Assembly (NCBI RefSeq): GCF_019649055.1
Contig: NW_026570224.1
Location: 2,480,001 to 2,544,000, forward strand
Direction: 5' to 3'
Length of the DNA: 64,000 bases
DNA from: Paramacrobiotus metropolitanus
Taxonomy: Eukaryota > Tardigrada > Eutardigrada > Parachela > Macrobiotidae
Part shown: positions 63,438 to 64,000 of the stretch, piece after piece
Position numbering within the stretch: position 1 is the stretch's first letter
Layout of the letters: the number at the start of each line of letters is the position of its first letter
Translations under genes and position numbers: made by a program
Notes under the pieces: model-generated
Seen by the model: the letters and a program-made list of their open reading frames with translations, nothing else
Databases searched by the model: none
What the model was told of the DNA's origin: nothing

Positions 63438-64000
63438 CTATGTTTTGCCGTCATCTGTATTACTTTTCGAATCACCGGCTTTTTTTGCCTGTAGTTCATT
63501 TAGTTGGGCCTGTATGGCGGTGAGCTGTTTCAGTGCCGTGGACAGCATCCCGCCCAATTCCATTGTGACCTGCTGCATACGGTCGGGTGTCCAGTTGACA
63601 TAGGCTTCACCCGCCACCGCCGAACTGTCAATCACCAAGCGTGGTGATTTTGCAAAGGACACAGTAGACTGTTTCGTGGGCGTAAGGGGCGGGGCGGGCG
63701 TAGTAGGCGTGCCCCCGCCGGCGGCTGTCAGCTTTTCGGCCTCTTTGGCCGCTTTGCCGGCCGCTATGAGTTTCTTCCATGCCGACACTTCCGTTGCGCC
63801 ACCTTGGGCCTCCTTCGCGGCGGCGGTCAGGCGTTTCCAGCCGCTGAGTGCGTGCTGCTCGGAGTTTTCAGAGATGCGCGTGACCTTTACCGGGCTGGCT
63901 TCCGATACCTGCCCGATGGTGTCCGGTTTGGGGATGCTGTTGCGGTGGGAGGGTGTGGCTGGGGTTGTTTCCATATCACCGGGGGTTGGAATGAGGGAGC
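63438..64000 (-). CDS. C-terminal exon, possibly of an EAG-type (KCNH) potassium channel
   Basis: The frame is open from the right edge to a stop at 63438-63440, about 187 residues of low-complexity Ala/Thr/Pro/Lys sequence. Two Trp-centred basic repeats occur (SGWKRLTAAAKEA and SAWKKLIAAGKAA). Near the C-terminus a heptad-like helix (LGGMLSTALKQLTAIQAQLN) is followed by a Ser/Asp/Lys tail. EAG channels end with a similar layout: a GWxRxK..A / W.K..A segment, then a short tetramerising coiled coil. That resemblance is only by pattern. The ATG at 63974 could be the start of a small protein, but the frame stays open upstream of it. No channel pore is in the window. Confidence 0.4.
   Translation of the reverse strand, partial: SLIPTPGDMETTPATPSHRNSIPKPDTIGQVSEASPVKVTRISENSEQHALSGWKRLTAAAKEAQGGATEVSAWKKLIAAGKAAKEAEKLTAAGGGTPTTPAPPLTPTKQSTVSFAKSPRLVIDSSAVAGEAYVNWTPDRMQQVTMELGGMLSTALKQLTAIQAQLNELQAKKAGDSKSNTDDGKT

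Noticed and set aside
1-64000. tRNA or rRNA genes, CRISPR arrays, operons or ribosome binding sites
   Set aside because: None recognised by eye: no convincing B-box (GGTTCGANTCC) with a matching cloverleaf and no spaced repeats; the window is eukaryotic, so operon features do not apply. A tRNAscan or Rfam search would be decisive.

Overview
The window is nuclear DNA from an animal. Genes are split by mostly short GT-AG introns (75 bp to a few kb), intergenic DNA is AT-leaning, and the gene set is metazoan: Fat-like cadherin, Pax, dystrobrevin, a receptor guanylate cyclase and a myosuppressin-type GPCR. Two DOPA 4,5-dioxygenase genes, a family otherwise best known from bacteria and fungi, sit among these animal genes. 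Together with the GPCR type this points to a tardigrade. That assignment is inference, not something read directly from the sequence.

Layout, left to right: 3' part of a Fat-like cadherin (+, 2-5373); two DOPA-dioxygenase genes (-, 6148-6958 and 8156-8599); CPSF3/CPSF73 (+, 11086-15271); a small paired-domain-only Pax gene (+, 15904-16957); a ceramide synthase (+, 19490-23899); tRNA adenosine deaminase ADAT1 (-, 24466-26740), head to head with ARID4 (+, 27090-32967); dystrobrevin (+, 34893-42063); a receptor guanylate cyclase (+, 43713-50000); a myosuppressin-receptor-like GPCR (-, 54625-57061); and at the right edge a C-terminal exon of a possible EAG-type potassium channel (-, 63438 onward). 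Exon chains were rebuilt by hand from splice consensus, reading frame and family conservation. For CPSF3, ceramide synthase, ADAT1, ARID4, dystrobrevin, Pax, the GPCR and the first dioxygenase the total coding length closes to a multiple of three. For CPSF3 and the cadherin this needs one added base each.

The genes do not form one pathway. Most are ordinary housekeeping or signalling genes. The most interesting locus is the dioxygenase pair. The enzyme domain is encoded without introns, as expected for a transferred prokaryotic gene. One copy has gained an upstream exon coding for a signal peptide, and the intron between carries a near-perfect 125-bp inverted repeat. The two paralogues are therefore predicted to act in different compartments (secreted and cytosolic). 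Other notable points are a paired-domain protein ending in a Groucho-type motif, a guanylate cyclase lacking its first metal-binding aspartate, a 22-nt microexon in the GPCR, and two apparent single-base frameshifts that look like assembly errors or lesions.

I saw no tRNA, rRNA, CRISPR array or recognisable autonomous transposon. The large gaps (8.6-11.1, 17.0-19.5, 33.0-34.9, 42.1-43.7, 50.0-54.6 and 57.1-63.4 kb) contain no ORF I could tie to a protein family.
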